Shown here: positions 12,252 to 22,463 of the stretch, piece after piece
How the letters are laid out: each line of letters opens with the position of its first letter
Numbering within the stretch: position 1 is the stretch's first letter
Assembly: GCA_010279815.1 (NCBI GenBank)
Contig: QEOQ01000316.1
Span: 1,446,627 to 1,510,626, forward strand
Direction: 5' to 3'
Length of the DNA: 64,000 bases
DNA from: Brachionus plicatilis
Lineage: Eukaryota > Rotifera > Eurotatoria > Ploima > Brachionidae
Position numbers and translations under genes: made by a program
The notes under the pieces: generated by a model
Told to the model about the DNA's origin: nothing
The model's database searches: none
The model's input: the letters and a program-made list of their open reading frames with translations, nothing else

Positions 12252-12435
12252 TTTGCAAATGAAATTAGCTTTCGATATTTTGAATTATAAATTTTAAATT
12301 AAAAAAAAACATTTTACTTTTAAAAAAAAATTTATTTTCATAATTAAAGTAATTTTAATGCTTCTATTAATTGTTTTGGTTACTGTTTTAGTAAAATTTT
12401 GAAAAGTTATTTAAATTTTTTTTGAATAGATTCTA

Positions 12436-13015
12436 CAGTGGTTCTTGCCAAAATGAAACGTTCCGTTCCCGATAAGGAAACGGAATGAAGACGCATTCCA
12501 TAAATACCCATTCCCATTCCGCTCCATTCCATCCATCCAATTCCATCCATTCCATTCCGTCCATTCCGTTCCATCCATTCCGTTCCATTCATTCAATTCT
12601 TACGACCCATTCCATTCAATTCCATCAGTTCCATTCCAAACGTTCCATCCATTCCATTCCGTTCCATTCATTCCGTTCCATCCATTCCGTTCCGTCCATT
12701 CCGTTCCATCCATTCCGTTCCATTCATTCAATTATTACGACCCATTTTATCCATTTTTTTTTAAAATTGTTTAAAAGTTTCCATTCAAATATATAAAATA
12801 TATTTAACAAAAATTAGAAAAAAACACTATTATTAAAGTGAATTAAACGGAAATTTTAAAACAATTTTTTAAAAAAAAAATGGATAAAATTGGTGGTAAG
12901 AATTGTATGGAATGGAATAGAACGGAATGGAACGGAATGGGAATGGGTATTTATGTAATGCGTCTCCATTCCGTTCCCGATAAAGGAACGGAACGTTTCA
13001 TTTTGGCAAGAACTT
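12436..13015. mobile_element. MITE filled with CATTCC/GGAATG repeats
   Basis: The left end CAGTGGTTCTTGCCAAAATG (preceded by TA) and the right-end segment CATTTTGGCAAGAAC are inverted copies, followed on both sides by AACGTTCCGTTCC-type sequence and GCGTCTCCATTCC. Between them, 12500-12745 is a degenerate array of CATTC/CGTTC motifs on the plus strand and 12905-12950 is its inverted counterpart. The last bases of the right end look lost. ORFs through it are low-complexity artefacts. Confidence 0.75.
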
Positions 13016-13252
13016 TAGATAAGAATCAAAAGCTTCTCATGCAAAATAAAATTAAATTTTTAAATCATTTTATTTGTTTAAATAAAATTATATATATTTT
13101 TAAAATTAAATCAAAAAAAATTTTATAAAAAAAGAGATTTCATTTTGTTTTATATCAATAATATGTTTCTATATTTCATTTTTAAAATTCTCTTTAAATA
13201 TTATCAAATTTTATTATTTTTTTAAAGTTAACCAAAAAAAAAACAAACATTT

Positions 13253-15092
13253 TTAAAATTTTTTAAATCTTATATTTTCTACACCTGTCTTTTTTCTAAA
13301 AGCTCGATAAATAATCAATTTATCGTCAACTTTATTATTAATTTTAAAAGCTTTGTTTGTCGCAACACTTACTAAAATACCAATCACAATGGTAAAAAAG
13401 ACCCCGATAGGACTCAACCACATGTAGGAAACAGAGTAAATTTGATTGAAACCCTCCAAATTTGTTGCTTGTGAATGAGATCTCAAGAAGCTGTCGGTGC
13501 AGTTTTGAATTGACACGGGGGGTTTAGGATAATTTGGTTTGGTCAAAAATGAGCCAAGACTAAGCCAGCATCCAATTGAAAAACCACTCAAAGCTCCGGC
13601 AAACAAGCCATATATGTTGTTAAACGGAAATAGGCAAGATAGAAAAAAGATACCAATTATGGGTGCCTGAAGTGATCCATTTATAGTTCCACTTATTTGA
13701 GCCAAGTTGGTTCCAAGTGTTGAAATTAAGAATCCCATTCCGGTACAGATAAATCCACATACCAAAGCAATTATTTTTGTAGTCCTGCTACTTTTGGTAT
13801 CGTCAAAATCATAAAAATATTTTATCCTCATTAAATAGTCACGCCAAATGCAAGCAGACATGCTGTTCAATGCCGAGCTTACTGAGCTCAGTGATGCACA
13901 AAAAATACTAGACAAAAATAGACCCGGAATAAAAATTATATTACTAAATTTTTGCATCACAAAAAATGGCACCAATTGATTAGGATTTTTGACATTGTTG
14001 GTTTTATCACTCAATGGGTCGCATCCACTAAAATTGGCAAAAAGAACCAGACCAGTAAAACAACATAAGCTTATTAAAATAATCACACCTGGAATGTTCA
14101 GAAGAATAGCAGCTTGAGCTGTTCTTCTATTTTTGGCTGCCGCATATCTCTGAACCATTTGCTGATCTATACCATATGAGCTTATCCATGCAACAAAACT
14201 TCCAATTACTAGTGACCAGAATGATTGTCTAATCAATGGGTTAGGGTCTAGGACAAAAAAATTCAATCTTTCTCCTTGAGAATTTATCTCCCATAAATTT
14301 GATAGTCCACCTACATCCACAGTTCCTTTAACTATTACCGCAATAACTCCAGCAAACATTATAGTTGTTTGAAATACATCAGTCCAGATAACTGCTTTTA
14401 TTCCTCCAATTGTCTTTATTTGATAATTAGTTTTAAAAAAAAATTTAATTTTTTTTAAATTACCGTATAAAAGGTAGCAATTAACCCTATGAGTAAAATT
14501 GATACTTCACTTGATATGTCTGTTACTGAGCTCAGTGCTGTTGCTGGTCCGTAAATAACAATGCCCATGGCTATCAGTGTACGGATAAGATAAAGGGTAA
14601 CTCCCAAGAGACGGGCATATTCAGATTTATATCTCATCTTGAGGTACTCAAAAACACTGACAATTTTTAAATTTTCAAAAAATGGTCCCGTTAAAAATGC
14701 TTGATTTAAAAAAAAATTAATATGAAAAAATAATTTTTTATTTTACCTCCGACTAAAGGTGCAAAAGATACACCTATTACAGCCATCCAATATTGGATGC
14801 CGTATTGGTAGACTTCAGCTGGAAAGCCAAGCAAGCTGGATGAGGAAAAAAAAGTGGAAAGAAGTGATAAAGCAATTGGGAATGCGGACATGGATTTGTT
14901 TGCTGTCAAATATTCCATTGTTTTGCTTCCACCAGTTTGCTCGGTGTGTATTTCATTTTTTTTAAAATAACGTGACCATAATACTTTCAACTTTTCGTTT
15001 AAATGAAAACCGAAAAAAAGGCCAATTAAAATTGTAATTAACAGAATCAAAATAAATATAAAATAATCATAAAAATCAAATTTTGTTTTCAT
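13253..15092 (-). CDS. Sodium/solute symporter, SLC5 family (SMCT-like)
   Basis: Plasma-membrane sodium-coupled transporter. Three exons on the minus strand, 14747-15092, 14464-14699 and 13253-14413, join in phase to 580 aa. The protein has many hydrophobic helices and the SSF landmarks LTANKSMSAFPIALSL, ALSLLSTFFSSSSLLGFP, GPF..YLKMRY, GGIKAVIWTDVFQ and YGIDQQMVQRYAAAKN. Length and motifs are closest to the SLC5A5/A6/A8/A12 branch (iodide, multivitamin, monocarboxylate), so the substrate cannot be fixed from sequence. The ATG at 15092 was chosen because it precedes the charged stretch before the first helix; an in-frame ATG at 15131 is possible. The charged C-terminus is short. Confidence 0.9.
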
Positions 15093-16816
15093 TTTTTTTT
15101 TGAATAAATAAAATTTATAAATAATATCCAATCTTAAATTTTTTCAATATCTAGCTAAAATTGTTAAAAAATGGACTATTTTCTTTCATTACTTCAAATT
15201 ATAATTTAGATAATTTTTTTCTTTTCAAATAATAAAATTAAAATAAAGCATCATACTAGCGAAATTTATTCAAACTTTTGAATTAATTTTGAGAGTTGAA
15301 GATTATCTTTTAAAATGTTATCTAAAATTTGAGAATATCAAACTTAAGAGAATATAAAAATAAATTTATATGGTGGAAATTTTATTATAAATGTTAGATT
15401 TTATTTTTAAATAATAAAATTAAGGAGTGTCTAATTGATATAATCTTTTTTTAAACTCATAAAAATACATCGTACCATAATCTGTTGTTTTTAAACGTGG
15501 CATATTTTCTCACCCATGTTTGAGGAATTTTAGCCTGAAGGGTCTGCTAAAAATTGCATTGACACTAGAATTTAAATCAATTTTTTTTTTATTTGGATTT
15601 TGAAACTAAAAAGAAATATTTTTTCATATAATCAATTTTTAAAGTTTAAGTTTATATTTTTTATGGTCACAGAATTACTTTTGTATTCTAAAACTCTGAT
15701 TGAATAAATTTAAAATTTCAACAAAGATTAATATAATTATTATCTTTCTGTGATTTAGAGATAAATTTTGTTAAAAAAATAAAAAAATTATAAATTAAAA
15801 AAATTATTTTTTTATTTAAAATAAACCTCCTATAAGGAGAAATTCGAAAAAAAAGATATAAAAAAAATATTTTGTAAAAAAGTTTATCTTTATTAATATT
15901 AGGAATTTTAACATGATTTGTATTATTTATTGACCGATTCCATTGAATAGCATTGCTTAAATTTTCAGATTATTTTCTTCTTTTAAAAAAAAATTCAAAA
16001 AGAGAAACAATTAAGAATAATTGTTGTATTTACAGTGGTTATTTTTTTTATTACAAATAAACGTAGAAAAAACAAAAAAAGTTTCCGATATATGTTTATT
16101 GTAATTACCTTAAAGTTTAAATCATATTTCGTGCACCAAAAGGAAGTAAATAATCACTGAAATAAATACAGTTCAAAGTTAAAATAAGTTAACAGAAAAA
16201 TAAATAATAATTAAACGGCTCTTTCAAGGAAGGTCTAAGAAGATTTTCCTAGTAAGAAAGAAATATGATTAATCGGCAATTTATCGTTAAAGATTTTTTT
16301 TAGGTAAGAAGATCGCTTCACTTTTATGACAGTATTTGTCTGATTTTTTCTGCAATTATCTTTTAATTAGAAAAGTTCCAAGAATGAAAAATATATAGCT
16401 TTCAAAGACTTTAAAGTAAAAAAATTATATTTAGAAAATTTCTTATTCTCTTAAACATAATTTATTATTTAACAATAGGATAATTTATTGAAAATTTAAA
16501 ATTAATATTAATATGCTTTATTAAATTGATAAAGCTAGATTAACCAAGAAAATAAATTAATTGATTTTTTTAATCTCTTGAAAAATTATAATTATTAAAC
16601 AGATTTGATTTATTATTTAATAAAAAAATAAATAGATTTTCTTTATTTGAAGTTCAAAATTTGAACTGACTCAAATGATAAAAATTCTCAACCTCGTATT
16701 GCTAAAAGCATTTTAATATTTAATCTTAATTTTAAAAAATGGAGAAAAATAAAATTATTTATTTAAAAAAATTTGAATCTGAATGTTAGACTGTTTTGTT
16801 TTATTTTTTTTGTTAG
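15093..16816. other. AT-rich intergenic region
   Basis: About 1.7 kb of low-complexity DNA between the divergently transcribed SLC5 and ILK genes. No long ORF is seen. A CAGTGGTT next to TA at 16033 could be a decayed MITE end. Confidence 0.55.
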
Positions 16817-16846
16817 TCTGAGCTAATGCTCCTTCAGATAAAAAAA
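16817..16846 (-). repeat. LINE 3'-end fragment
   Basis: CTGAGCTAATGCTCCTTCAG is the complement of the 3'-terminal hairpin found at the end of the LINE copies in this window (compare 49560-49590). Only the tail is left. Confidence 0.6.
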
Positions 16847-16907
16847 TACAATTTTTTTTCATAAAATTAAAAAAAATATGAAAAATTGAAATTTTCAAAA
16901 AAAATAA

Positions 16908-17078
16908 CTTTCCGTAATTTGACAAAAATTTACGATAATTACGGTAAATTACTGTAAATTAGTGAATTTTTTCTTTTAGTATTTTACTGTAATTTACTGT
17001 AATTATCGTAAATTTTTGTCAAATTACAGAAATTAACGCAATTTATATTTAAAAATCATTTTATCAAATCATCACTGT
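16908..17078. mobile_element. Palindromic MITE remnant
   Basis: CCGTAATTTGACAAAAATTT on the left and AAATTTTTGTCAAATTACAG on the right form a hairpin around about 16975. The right end ATCAAATCATCACTG followed by TA matches the TA/CAGTG family seen at 5714-6130. The left terminus is missing or diverged. Confidence 0.65.
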
Positions 17079-17287
17079 ATATATTTTTGTTAAACTAGAC
17101 TTACATCATCAACTAATTTTTTTGAACAATTTTAAATAATTAGATTGATGTCAGTTTTTATATAAAGACAATATTTTTGTCTGATTTTATTATAAATTAT
17201 AAGCTTATCTATGGCTAATACTGAATATATACGAATTTTTTTAAAAGAAAATTTGTGCATTAATCATCGAAGAATCAAAATATCCAA

Positions 17288-19078
17288 ATGGACGAAATTT
17301 TTCACTTGGTCCGCGAAGGTAACAGCTACATGGTCAAATCATGGATCGACTGTGTCCAAAACGACTTTAATTTCGTGTAAGCTCAAGAAAGATTTTTTTT
17401 TTAAATAAAAACCTTAAATTTAAAAGAGATGACCATGGGTTTAGTCTTCTGCACTGGGCCTGCTGGGACGGACACTTGAATATTGTGGAAATTTTGGTCA
17501 ACAAAGGTGCCAAAATAAACAGTGTCAACAAATGTAATAAATTATTAAATTTATTTATTAATTTAATCTTTTTTTTCTTTAAGGTGAAGACACTCCTCTA
17601 CACAATGCCTGTCAAAATAATCACTTAAATGTTGCTCTTTATGTAAAGAAAAATATTTTATTAAATTTATTAAATTTAATTTAAAATTTTTAGTTAATAA
17701 AAAACAAAGCAAACATAAACGCTGTAAACATTCACGGAAATACGCCTCTGCACTATGCATGCCATTTTGGTTACCAAGATTTGGCCATCGAACTTATTAG
17801 ATACAAGGCTTGTTTGGGTTTGTGCAATAGATTCCATCAAACAGCCATAGACATGTGTCGTGATGAGCTAAAAGATAACATTTTAGGTTTAAATAGCTTT
17901 TATTTAATAATTTGATAATTAAAAAAATAAAACTATTATTTTGAAAATTTATTAATTAAGAATTGGCCAAAGAACTTAATTTAGATTTGGCACGAATTGC
18001 TTTTAGACAAGAGTCTATCTCGAGATACAGTAGGCAAAAAAGCAGTAAATTAAATTTTTCTTAATTTAAAAATTTTCCAATTCTTTTTTCTTTGAAGAAG
18101 AGGCAACTTTCGCCGCTCAATCGACCATAAACATAGACGAGTTGCCGGTGGAAAAAATGCTAGACTCAAACCATCTAAGCACTGTACCATTTGATAAAAA
18201 AATTTGACCGAAAATAAAAAATAATTTATTTAGATTTGGAAAGGATACTGGCAAGGCAATGAGGTTGTTATTAAGGTATTGAAAATCAAAGAGTCTACAC
18301 CAAGAATAGCCAGCGCTTTTAACCAAGAATCCAAACGATTGCGCATTTTTAACTCGGCTAATATACAGCCTGTTCTTGGAACTTGTGTATGCTTGCCTGA
18401 CCTGATAATTGTCAGTCAATATTTAGACTACGGCTCTCTGTACTCGGTCCTGCATGACAACAATAATCTAGATTTTGATTGTAGCTTTAACATTGTGTTA
18501 AATTTTGCCATTGGTATAGCGAGAGGAATGGACTTTCTACACTCATTAGAGTCTGGTATTAATTTTGATTTAAATAGCAAAAATGTGGTGGTAGATGATG
18601 ATTTAACTCCAAAGTTAAATATGGCTGAGAGCAAGTTTTCTTTTACCGAAAAATATAAAATTTTTAATCCGGCATGGATGGCACCTGAAAGTAATTTGAT
18701 TTGAGAGGATTGATTTAAATAAAGTTGAATTTGGGTTTAAGCTTTGCAGAAAAAAGCAGAGGATTGTAACAAAAAAATGGCAGATATGTGGAGCTTTGGG
18801 GTGATTCTATGGGAACTTTTCACTCGAACAATACCTTTTAGGGACTTGCCCGCTATGCAATGCGGAATGATGGTAATATTTGTCAAATTTGTAGGAAAAA
18901 ATTTGATTTAATTACATTTTGTTTTAAAAAGATTGCCAAAAATAATCTCAGACTTGAGCTTCCGATTGAAATACCCAATCATGTAAAAAAACTGATCAAA
19001 ATATGCACTAATGAAGAGCCAAATAAGCGTCCAAAATTTGAAATGATTATTCCCATTTTGGAAAAAATGTCTAGATAA
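17288..19078 (+). CDS. ILK: Integrin-linked kinase (ankyrin repeats plus pseudokinase)
   Basis: Focal-adhesion scaffold linking beta-integrin tails to PINCH and parvin. Nine exons (17288-17376, 17427-17533, 17584-17642, 17694-17886, 17961-18044, 18098-18183, 18234-18690, 18742-18872, 18932-19078) join in phase to 450 aa, essentially the vertebrate length. Motifs in order: [12 protein letters not shown] start, ankyrin repeats ([36 protein letters not shown]), then a kinase-like domain with [51 protein letters not shown] and the ending [15 protein letters not shown]. As in other ILKs, the HRD motif is absent; the degenerate DFG position reads MAESKF where vertebrates have MADVKF. Exon 8 starts at 18742 because this restores the conserved LQKK.EDC segment. 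Confidence 0.96.
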
Positions 19079-19598
19079 TTTTTGTGTTCAACTTTTTTAT
19101 TTTTAAAAATAAATAAATTTTTATACCAAAAATGCTCGTTTAAAAATTCTTAGTAATTTTATTACGTTTGGAAATTTTATGTATTTGACAGAACAAAAAT
19201 GAATGCTTTAAAATGTCTTTTAATAGCTGACGAAAAAATTTTTTTTAGGTTCAGTTTACTTTATTGCAAAAATTAAAATTATTAATTAACATTTAATCAT
19301 TTTTTGTAAAAAATCTGTGTGTCAGATCTCAGAGTCAGAGAGCTTTAAAGTTACTTAAGATGACATTAAAACCACTAACCTCAGATCGATGAAGTAAAAA
19401 TGTCCATTTTGGTTAAATGTTGATCCTAAGCAAAGTGGTAAACATTAACTAAGATATATTTTTTGAAGTGCCAAGTCAAAAAATTATCATTAGAATACAA
19501 CTGGATTATTAAATGACTTCAAATGAATTTAAAAATTTTATTTTGTTTTTAAAAAAATCTACATAGCATGTTACAATATGCTATAATTTTTTCTTACA

Positions 19599-20346
19599 GT
19601 GTGAATTTCTGGTAAATTTACGTAATTTTAGGGAAATTGGTAAAAATCAAAATGCCAAAAAAAAGCTCAATTTTTTGAATTTTTAATTATTTTCTAATAA
19701 ATTTTGAAAAAAGTAGTTTCTATTTATTTGATTATATTTTACCAAAAGTTCCTTTTTTTAGCTTTTTTATACTAATTTTTACGCAAATTTATGTAAAAAA
19801 AGGTAAAATATGGTGAAAAAAAGTAAATTTTGAAAGAAAAAATATCGAGACAAAAAGAAAATTATAAATTTAAAACATATTTTAATCATTTGATTTATTT
19901 GGCTTGATTGACTTTGGCCTTGCGTTTTTTAGGTTATATCTTGCTCTATCCCAGGCCAGATCAAACGCTGAATCTTTTGACACATATTTCTTAAATTTTC
20001 CTTAAATCCAATTTTTATAGGTAATTGATATAGTGTTAGACACAAATGGTGGACGGTCGGACTGCTAGTTTATTAGAAAAATTAAAAATTTCCTAATTTT
20101 CTTTCAAAAGTTACTTTTTTTTACCATATTTTACCTTTTTTTACATAAATTTACGTAAAAATTAGTATAAAAAAGTTAAAAAAAGTAACTTTTGATAAAA
20201 AATAATCAAATAAATAGAAACTACTTTTTTTTAAATTTATTAGGGAATTAATAAAAAAATTCAAAAAATTGAGCTTTTTTTGGCATTTTCATTTTTACCA
20301 ATTTTTCCGTAAAATTACCAGAAATCCACTTGTCAAATCGGCACTA
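19599..20346. mobile_element. Long-inverted-repeat element
   Basis: Two arms of about 240 bp (19599-19836 and 20104-20346) are near-perfect inverted copies, for example GCCAAAAAAAAGCTCAATTT against its complement. They surround a 270-bp spacer with no coding potential. The ends (CAGTGTGAATTTCTGG, and CGGCACTA on the right) are flanked by TA. Probably a foldback MITE of the TA/CAGTG group. Confidence 0.8.
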
Positions 20347-20461
20347 TAAGTATAAAATAAATTTTAGATTAATATCAAACTGAACGAACGACTGGTCAAT
20401 CAAGCTAAATGAAGAGAATTGTACAGTGATGCACTGTGGTACGAATAACCCGAATTTCAAC

Positions 20462-21411
20462 TACCGTAATTCCGTGTTGGGGAACGCGTGCATTAATACC
20501 CAAAGTCATATGTGAAGTGCATGCACAGACATTAACCTTTTCCATGTTAAAAAAATACTATTAAAGGTTCGACGCACTACATGTGCAACTTTGGGTATTA
20601 ACGTGTGATACTAATAAAAAAACCAAGTTTAAATGTCGAGTTAATAATCAAAAAATCTTTTTTAGAGCAACACTTTAATTTGAAATTTTTTGAAATATTA
20701 AAAAAATAATTTTGCATTTTTCAACTTTTAGTGCGACCATTCAAACAAAATTATGAAAATGTTTTTTAATATTAAAAATTATTTTTTTTATGCTTATCTA
20801 GTTATAGATGCAGCTTTTTTTTTAAAGATTTAAAAAATCATACGATATTTCATAGATAATTTCAAACCAGAATGAGGAAGTTATGCGTCGACCTCTTCAA
20901 AGTTTAAACTTGAATAGAGTTGATATTACTCCAGTTGTAGTTTTAAACAAAGATGGGAGTGCTCGAAAGCCTCTTGGTAGCAAAAAGGGCTCAAAAAACA
21001 AATTATCAAATTAAGATTTTCAAATAGTATTTTTTTTATTTTAATATTGTCTTTAAACGCCGCTCTTATAATTAATTCAAGACTTTGTCATATTATTTTA
21101 ATATTTTAATATTTATATTCTATGAAATATCGTATGATTTTTTAAATCTTGAAATATGCAAAATTATTTTTTTAATATTTCAAAAAATTTCAAATTAAAG
21201 TGTTGCTCTAAAAAAGATTTTTTGATTATTAACTCGACATTTAAACTTGGTTTTTTTATTAGTATCACACGTTAATACCCAAAGTTGCACATGTAGTGCG
21301 TCGAACCTTTAATAGTTTTTTTTTAACATGGAAAAGGTTAATGTCTGTGCATGCACTTCACATATGACTTTGGGTATTAATGCACGCGTTCCCCAACACG
21401 GAATTACGGTA
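20462..21411. mobile_element. TIR element with arms of about 260 bp and a small basic ORF
   Basis: Arms 20462-20720 and 21155-21411 are almost identical inverted repeats beginning TACCGTAATTCCGTGTTGGG. Each arm holds its own inverted pair of AATACCCAAAGT. A second nested inverted repeat (AAATCATACGATATTTCAT at about 20835 and its complement at about 21120) sits inside. No obvious target duplication is seen. The interior carries the ORF at 20883-21014 but no transposase. Confidence 0.85.
20883..21014 (+). CDS. Small basic ORF (43 aa) inside the TIR element
   Basis: ATG-initiated ORF whose C-terminal half is basic: SARKPLGSKKGSKNKLSN. The RKP.GSKKGSKNK pattern resembles AT-hook-type minor-groove binders (compare RGRPKGSKNK), but it lacks the canonical GRP core. 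It is the only coding potential in the element. It might be a truncated remnant of a longer protein. Confidence 0.35.
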   Translation: MRRPLQSLNLNRVDITPVVVLNKDGSARKPLGSKKGSKNKLSN

Positions 21412-21439
21412 CACAATTAATCAAACGAGTATTTCTAAA

Positions 21440-22140
21440 ACAGAGGCGGAACGAAATCTAGGGAAATTAAAAATCTAAAAATTACGAACAATTTGAAGTG
21501 GTCAAATCAAGTCAACACCGCTGCAAATAAAGCTAATTCAGTTTTAGGTTCAATAAGGCGATTTATCAAATTCCAGAACAAAGAAACAGTAAGTAGGTTA
21601 TATAAAGCTTTTGTTCGACCGTATCTAGAATATGGAGTTCAAGTTTGGAACCGGTACTTAAAAAAAGACATCTAGGTCTTAGAATCAGTCCAGAGAAAAG
21701 CTATTCAATTGGTTACAGGGCTAAAAAAGCTAAGCTATTCAGAAAGATTAGCTGCATTTAATTTAACCAGTCTAGAGACCAGAAGATCAAAAGGGGATCT
21801 GATCGAGATGTTTAAAATTATAAAAGGACACGACAAGATTAGCTGGCATTTACCCCTAGTCTTCAAGAATAATCAAGAATTACGTTTCGTCCAACCCCCT
21901 AGACGTCATGATTTTACGTTAGAAAGACAATTGGTAAAGAATTGTGAGCAAAGATTTAATTTTTTCAGAGTGGTCAATGTTTGGAATCGACTTGAAAGAG
22001 TTGTTATTAATTCAGATACAGTTAATGTTTTCAAAAAAAAAAATTGATAAACTTGATTTAAACAAGCTATTATGATGAGGCTAAACCCTCGTTCCATGTG
22101 CTTGCAAATTATAGCTTTCATTTTTTATTTATTTATTAAT
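21440..22140 (+). pseudogene. LINE reverse transcriptase C-terminal remnant
   Basis: Frame open from about 21484 to 22047 apart from an in-frame TAG at 21673-21675. It encodes the RT C-terminal region (LKWSNQVNTAANKANSVLGSI, RLYKAFVRPYLEYGVQVWN, VQRKAIQLVTG, FFRVVNVWNRL). The N-terminal RT and endonuclease are absent, so the copy is 5'-truncated. It belongs to a different lineage from the LINE copies at 42-53 kb. Its tail ends in AATAAATAATAAATAG at about 22135-22155. Confidence 0.85.
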
Positions 22141-22463
22141 AATAAATAATAAATAGCTTTAATAAAACATAAAAATCAAATTTTTGAACAAAAATTTGAA
22201 ATAATTACTGAATATAAACTAAATAAAAAATATCAATTTCTTTTAAGTAATTTTATAACAAAGATTTAAGTCAAATTTATTTAAATTTTAAACAGCAGAT
22301 GACATATCGATGCTGTTTAATTTGATCAGCATGCTTGGAACTTTGGAAAATATTGGGGACGTTCAGAAATTGTTTTAAATCAATTTTTGTTTTAATAAAA
22401 GATGTTGAAAAAAACAGAAAATAAACAATAAAATAAAAACAATTTTATTAAAAATAAAAGTAT

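Noticed and set aside
12407..12796. ORFs made of Ser/His/Pro/Ile or Met/Gly/Trp/Asn repeats
   Set aside because: Translations of the CATTCC microsatellite in different frames.
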